Origin: Nematostella vectensis
Taxonomy: Eukaryota > Cnidaria > Anthozoa > Actiniaria > Edwardsiidae
Reading direction: 5' to 3'
NCBI RefSeq assembly: GCF_932526225.1
Contig: NC_064035.1
Location: forward strand, 12,530,566 to 12,594,565
Length of the DNA stretch: 64,000 nt
The notes beneath the pieces were generated by a model, which worked only from the letters and a program-made list of their open reading frames with translations, had not been told where the DNA came from and made no database searches. Both the position numbers and the translations under genes were made by a program. This document shows positions 61,001 through 64,000 of this stretch, in pieces; the stretch's first letter is position 1; every line of letters starts with the position of its first letter.

Positions 61001-64000
61001 CACCACCATCATCATCAATACACCAGTATCACCATCATCATCACCACCATCATCATCATCAATACACCACTATCACCATCATCACCACCACCACCATCAT
61101 CATCAATACACCACCATCATCATCATCAATACACCACTATCACCATCATCAATACACCACCGTCATCATCATCAATACACCACTATCACCATCATCATCA
61201 ATACACCACTATCACCACCATCATCACCACCATCATCACCACCATCATCATCAATACACCAGTATCACCACCATCATCACCACCATCATCATCAATACAC
61301 CACTATCACCACCATCATCATCAATACACCAGTATCACCATCATCATCACCACCATCATCATCAATACACCAGTATCACCATCATCATCACCACCATCAT
61401 CATCAATACACCAGTATCACCACCATCATCATCATCAATACACCACTATCACCATCATCATCATCATCATCAATACACCACTATCACCATCATCATCATC
61501 ATCATCAATACACCACTACCACCATCATCATCACCACCATCATCATCAATACACCACTATCACCATCATCATCATCATCATCATCAATACACCACTATCA
61601 CCATCATCATCATCATCATCAATACACCACTACCACCATCATCACCACCACCATCATCATCAATACACCAGTATCACCACCATCATCACCACCATCATCA
61701 TCAATACACCACCATCATCATCATCAATACACCACTATCACCATCATCAATACACCACCATCATCATCAATACACCACTACCACCATCATCATCAATACA
61801 CCACTATCACCATCATCAATACACCACCATCATCATCATCAATACACCACCATCATCACCACCATCATCATCAATACACCACTACCACCATCATCACCAC
61901 CACCACCATCATATATACACCAGTATCACCATCATCATCACCACCATCATCATCAATACACCAGTATCACCATCATCATCACCACCATCATCATCATCAA
62001 TACACCACTATCACCATCATCATCATCATCATCAATACACCACTATCACCATCATCATCACCACCATCATCATCAATACACCACTATCACCATCATCATC
62101 ACCACCATCAGTCTCATCACCATCATTTCCATAAGTGCGCCTATAGAGAACGATAATATTATCGCTCTCTATTCATAGAAACCCTGTGTTTTATATTTAG
62201 AGTATTTTTTTCTTTTTTTACCTTGATCATGTTTTGGATTACTCCTGTGCAGGCAATATGACAGAAGAAGCGCGCGAGCAGAGAAAAGCAGAGAAAGAAG
62301 AACTCAAAACGGTATACCTTGTGAACATTAAAGATACAGAGAGGGGGTTTGGGGCAAAGGGGGCTTGACTGAATGACAATTCGGGGGGGGGGGTGTTCGC
62401 TGTATTAGAAGCAAAAGAGTAAGCAACAGAGTATGAGATTATACAATAGAGAGTAAGGAATTAAGAACAAGTCGAGCGAATGAGGCATAGAAGACTAAAT
62501 GGATTGTTCTCTTTGCTATTCAGGATGGAGCCGATGTCGCGGCGTGGTTACGTAAAGGTGTGATAGGGCAACCCCAATACGACCCAGTGACTGGTGAAAT
62601 AGTCGCGTCACACAAACACACATCAGATATCACGCAACAGGTACATATGCGTGACTCTTTATTGATAATTTTTTTTTAAGAGAAAAAGAGTAACGCATCC
62701 AAGTAAACGATATCTCGAACAGGGATATTGCATATCATACACTGGCATTCGATTATGGCAAATTCTAGGATAGCCAATCACTCCGTAGAAATTCTAGCAC
62801 AAAAACTGCTCAGGAGTTCTCTGATAAATCATCACTGCGTAGAAGTTCTAGGATAACTCATCACTGCGTAAAAGTTATAGGATAAGCTATCACTGCGTAC
62901 TAGAAGTTCTAGGATAAACCATCACTGCGTAGAAGTTCTAGGATAACTCATTACAGCGTGGAAAATCTAGGATAACCCACCACTGCGTAGAATTTCAAGG
63001 ATAACTCATTACTGCGTAGAAGTTCTAGGATAACTCATCACTGCGTAGAAGTTATAGGATAAGCTATCACTGCGTACTAGAAGTTCTAGGATAACCCATC
63101 ACTGCGTAGAAGTTCTAGGATAACTCATCACAGCGTGGAAAATCTAGGATAACCCACCACTGCGTAGAATTTCTAGGATAACCCATCACTGCGTGGAAGT
63201 TCTAGGAAAACTCATCACTGCGTAGAAGTTCTAGGATAACTCATCACTGCGAAGAAGTTCTAGGATAAGCTATCACTGCGTAGAAGTTCTAGGATAACCC
63301 ACCACTGCGTAGAAGTTCTAGGATAACCCACCACTGCGTAGAAGTTCTAGGATAACCCATCACTGCGTACTAGAAGTTCTAGGATAACCCATCACTGCGT
63401 ACTAGAAGTTCTAGGATAACCCATCACTGCGTAGAAGTTCTAGGATAACCCATCACTGCGTGGAAGTTCTCGGATAACCCATCACTGCGTAGAAGTTCTC
63501 GGATAACCCACCACTGCGTAGAAGTTCTAGGATAACCCACCACTGCGTAGAAGTTCTAGGATAACCCACCACTGCGTAGAAGTTCTAGGATAACCCATCA
63601 CTGCGTACTAGAAGTTCTAGGATAACCCATCACTGCGTAGAAGTTCTAGGATAACCCATCACTGCGTACTAGAAGTTCTAGGATAACCCATCACTGCGTA
63701 GAAGTTCTAGGATAACCCATCACTGCGTGGAAGTTCTCGGATAACCCATCACTGCGTAGAAGTTCTCGGATAACCCATCACTGCGTAAAAATTCTAGGAT
63801 AAGACCAGTCACTGCGCAGAAATTTTTAAATTACCCATCGCACTGCATATGGATTCGGGGATACTTGGTCATATCTTAGAGCTCCTGTTAAAACGCTTAC
63901 AAATGCCCAAAGAGAGGGTACTCATCTATAAAAAAAACCTCTTTGTTAGTGCTGTTGCAAGTAGTTTGACGCGCAGGCCTTTCATTTCCTCAGAAACTCA
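46060..64000 (+). CDS. CSPP1-like coiled-coil protein with NPWG-x-x-G-x-GAP repeats (3' end outside window)
   Basis: Exons: 46060-46149, 46462-46588, 49993-50055, 50288-50463, 50995-51188, 51275-51318, 51708-51778, 52462-52521, 52602-52664, 53021-53161, 53601-53637, 54082-54155, 55207-55363, 57077-57096, 57251-57349, 58320-58431, 58815-58960, 59272-59329, 62253-62311, 62524-62640, then 63994 onward. All phases agree over 636 codons. The protein is hydrophilic, with Lys/Glu/Arg/Gln coiled-coil stretches and four copies of a glycine-rich motif: NPWGRPGHGAP, DPWGKGYGVPRRD, GRPGCGAPLKDD and NPFGRPGAGAPVRGADG. A coiled coil (HIQEKRRQRMREQEEKKK) followed by NPWG-G-GAP is the arrangement I recall in CSPP1, a centrosome and cilium protein, so a microtubule or ciliary role is inferred. 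There is no signal peptide or membrane helix. The least certain exon is 49993-50055, with a weak acceptor. Confidence 0.7.
46150..46461 (+). other. First intron of the CSPP1-like gene
   Basis: A short intron, GTAAAG...TATAG, with a poly-T run and A+T-rich sequence. Nothing else was seen. Confidence 0.6.
46596..46851. mobile_element. TTAA-flanked MITE with ~30-bp inverted repeats
   Basis: The ends are TTAAAGCCACATTGTCATCA (continuing GTTTACTTCCGG) and its inverted copy, CCGGAAGTAAAC then TGGTGACAATGCGGCTTTAA. If TTAA is the target duplication, the element starts AGCC and resembles piggyBac-type insertion preference; that is inference. It sits only eight bases inside the second intron of the CSPP1-like gene. 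A partial relative lies at 33625. Confidence 0.8.
47111..47250. repeat. 140-bp palindrome
   Basis: The left arm GCTAAGTTCAAACGTCG, then ATTATCCATGAGCCGTATTC, is mirrored by GAATACGGCTCATGGATAAT and CGACGTTTGAACTTAGC. Arms are about 55-60 bases with a few mismatches around a 25-base centre. It could be a foldback element or MITE. It is intronic in the CSPP1-like gene. Confidence 0.85.
47709..47786 (-). ncRNA. tRNA-like sequence, probably a SINE head or tRNA pseudogene
   Basis: On the - strand the sequence holds an A-box-like TGGCTAAGTTGTTTAGG and a perfect B box GGTTCGAGTCC at class II tRNA spacing, followed by a T-rich pol III terminator. The 5' strand (GTTGGCT) does not pair with the 3' strand (TCCTCCC), so the acceptor stem is missing. 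I therefore favour a tRNA-derived SINE or pseudogene over a functional tRNA. Confidence 0.5.
50798..50956. mobile_element. MITE with CAGTGGCGTAGCCAGG ends
   Basis: A 159-bp element bounded by CAGTGGCGTAGCCAGG and CCTGGCTACGCCCCTG. Such ends are widespread among hAT-like MITEs, as I recall. It lies 38 bp upstream of the acceptor of exon 50995-51188. Confidence 0.75.
52032..52169. mobile_element. MITE with GTAGCCAGG...CCTGGCTACGGGCCTG ends
   Basis: A short relative of the previous element: the left end is CAAGCACGTAGCCAGG and the right end CCTGGCTACGGGCCTG. Non-coding and intronic. Confidence 0.6.
52195..52300. repeat. 19-bp minisatellite, about 4 copies
   Basis: Units of CTCCCTACACATGCTCTCA, with some reading ATGTTCTCA, in the intron before exon 52462-52521. 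Confidence 0.85.
52873..52940. repeat. Intronic hairpin around GCTAGCAGAGGCCTCTT
   Basis: TTTCCCTGCTAGCAGAGGCC then TCTTCTCTGT is mirrored by ACAGAGAAAAGAGGCCTC then TGCTAGCAGGGAAA. The arms are almost perfect over 30 bases with a six-base loop. It is intronic in the CSPP1-like gene and would form a stable RNA hairpin. Confidence 0.9.
54913..54942. repeat. Poly-T/poly-G junction tract
   Basis: About 22 T directly followed by nine or ten G. On the - strand this reads as C-run then A-run, which resembles the tail of a retroposed element, although no element body is identifiable. Confidence 0.8.
54960..55160. repeat. Degenerate GTT/GTC trinucleotide tract
   Basis: About 200 bp dominated by GTT, GTC and GTA triplets, which generates valine-rich frames on + and Asn/Asp-rich frames on -. 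It precedes the acceptor of exon 55207-55363, and its T content may contribute to the pyrimidine tract. It is not itself coding. Confidence 0.75.
55563..56935. repeat. 60-bp minisatellite, about 23 copies
   Basis: Units of GGAGGTGATAGTTGCTAATA, CTTGCTTCCGCCGGCCGCCG and GGGCCTAATGAAACCACTTG. A 9-base deletion variant lacking one CCGGCCGC block recurs, as do AATA/CATA variants. Sixty bases is 20 codons, so open frames persist on both strands (up to 248 codons on -) as repeat artefacts. It lies in the intron between 55207-55363 and the 20-nt microexon at 57077, about 200 bp after the donor. Confidence 0.95.
57077..57096 (+). CDS. 20-nt microexon of the CSPP1-like gene
   Basis: It has a strong TTTTACAG acceptor and a GTAAGT donor. 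It is entered in phase 1 and left in phase 0, adding ATNQEDF, with the first codon split. Without it the flanking exons would be out of frame, which supports it being real. Confidence 0.6.
57251..57349 (+). CDS. Exon with the DPWGKGYGVPRRD motif
   Basis: A 33-codon phase-0 exon, starting GNYDPWGKG and followed by a basic RLIRQNHKD stretch. This is the second of four glycine-rich motif copies. Confidence 0.75.
57786..58319 (+). repeat. 55-bp minisatellite carrying a 3' splice site, 11 acceptors
   Basis: Each unit reads GTTTGTGTTTCTAG then GATGGTGTTGGGATACCCAT and CGGTATTTAATCACTATAAT. The last copy is the true acceptor at 58318-58319, and the exon begins GATGGTGTTGGGATACTTAT, so the repeat duplicates the intron end plus about 22 coding bases. 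TAG or CAG ends occur at 57786, 57842, 57886, 57941, 57996, 58051, 58106, 58161, 58209, 58264 and 58319. Two units carry an alternative GCATTTGAAACC body. Use of any upstream acceptor reaches a TAA ten codons in, and CG|GTATTT could act as a donor for a tiny decoy exon. Confidence 0.93.
58320..58431 (+). CDS. Exon with the GRPGCGAPLKDDKG motif
   Basis: Entered in phase 0 and left in phase 1. It encodes DGVGILIGRPGCGAPLKDD and a basic Thr-rich tail. Its first 22 bases are the coding part of the upstream 55-bp repeat unit. Confidence 0.75.
58815..58960 (+). CDS. Exon with the NPFGRPGAGAPVRGADG motif
   Basis: Entered in phase 1 through TTTTCCAG and left in phase 0 at GTATGT. It encodes 48 residues with the best-conserved copy of the glycine-rich motif, followed by a GKVEKD stretch. 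Confidence 0.8.
59099..59128. repeat. 30-bp perfect hairpin
   Basis: CCTTTTAAGCAATT and its inverse AATTGCTTAAAAGG with a two-base centre. It is intronic. Confidence 0.9.
59394..62115. repeat. 2.7-kb G-depleted ATC/ACC satellite
   Basis: Higher-order array of CATCATCAT, CACCACCAT, CAATACACCA and CTATCACCAT blocks, with units of about 33-60 bp. The + strand has almost no G, apart from scattered AGTATCACC units. It begins about 65 bp after the donor at 59329 and fills most of the intron up to the exon at 62253. The 401-codon Ser/His/Thr-rich frame into it is an artefact. Confidence 0.97.
62524..62640 (+). CDS. Last complete exon of the CSPP1-like gene in the window
   Basis: 39 codons, phase 0 on both sides, beginning DGADVAAWLRKG and ending with a Thr/Gln-rich piece. 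A Tyr-Asp-Pro-x-Thr-Gly string (YDPVTGE) is present. No known domain was recognised. Confidence 0.7.
62760..63835. repeat. 29-bp minisatellite, about 36 copies
   Basis: Units of CACTGCGTAGAAGTTCTAGG plus ATAACCCAT, with a recurring four-base insertion variant, GCGTACTAGAAG. It starts about 120 bp after the donor at 62641. Each unit contains TTCTAG|GATAAC, which resembles a weak acceptor. Confidence 0.95.
63994..64000 (+). CDS. Start of the next CSPP1-like exon (cut by window end)
   Basis: TTTCATTTCCTCAG is a strong acceptor ending at 63993, and the preceding exon ends in phase 0, so the frame starts AAA CTC. Only seven bases are visible. Confidence 0.5.

Noticed and set aside
62760-63835. 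CRISPR-like regular repeats
   Set aside because: The units are contiguous tandem copies without unique spacers, in a eukaryotic intron; it is a minisatellite. The same applies to the other arrays.

Overview
The window looks like genomic DNA from an invertebrate, most likely a cnidarian of the sea-anemone type (Nematostella-like). The reasons are A+T-rich intron-split genes with GT-AG junctions, a rough-type ANTP-class homeobox gene, a secreted PAN-EGF-fibrinogen-like protein, a young Ty3/gypsy element, and many small terminal-inverted-repeat elements and minisatellites. The species call is inference. All gene models below were spliced by eye from reading frame, intron phase and splice signals. 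No transcript data were available.

Layout. 1-10.9 kb: no gene recognised; one 30-bp minisatellite and a duplicated E-box/CCAAT module about 0.6 kb upstream of the homeobox gene. 10.9-13.7 kb (+): two-exon rough-like homeobox gene with an eh1-like motif in exon 1 and the homeodomain in exon 2. 14.9-28.7 kb (-): about 15-exon gene for a polytopic membrane protein resembling the UPF0658 Golgi membrane family, with a long disordered C-terminal tail. 29.0-33.4 kb (-): complete Ty3/gypsy LTR retrotransposon with 154-bp LTRs that look identical, a 5-bp target duplication and one open 1320-codon gag-pol frame; its 3' LTR lies about 300 bp upstream of the membrane-protein start codon. 33.6-35.2 kb: a nest of MITEs. 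35.6-41.3 kb (-): six-exon gene for a secreted protein with signal peptide, PAN/apple, EGF and fibrinogen-like segments. 41.4-46.0 kb: intergenic, with a large palindrome and MITE pieces. 46.1-64.0 kb (+): at least 20 exons plus the start of another, encoding a coiled-coil protein with four NP(W/F)G-x-x-G-x-(G)-AP-type motifs like the one in the centrosomal/ciliary protein CSPP1. It runs off the right edge.

The most unusual feature is a recurring relationship between tandem repeats and splice junctions. In the membrane-protein gene, a 37-bp minisatellite of about 40 units is built from the last ~28 bases of a coding exon plus its 5' splice site, so the intron starts with dozens of copies of its own donor. 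Two exons later another donor is duplicated as a 23-bp unit. In the CSPP1-like gene, a 55-bp repeat copies a 3' splice site together with the first ~22 coding bases of its exon, giving eleven candidate acceptors in a row. Three more arrays start within about 15-120 bp of a donor. The genes in the window do not form an obvious common pathway; the shared theme is the genome's tandem-repeat and MITE activity.
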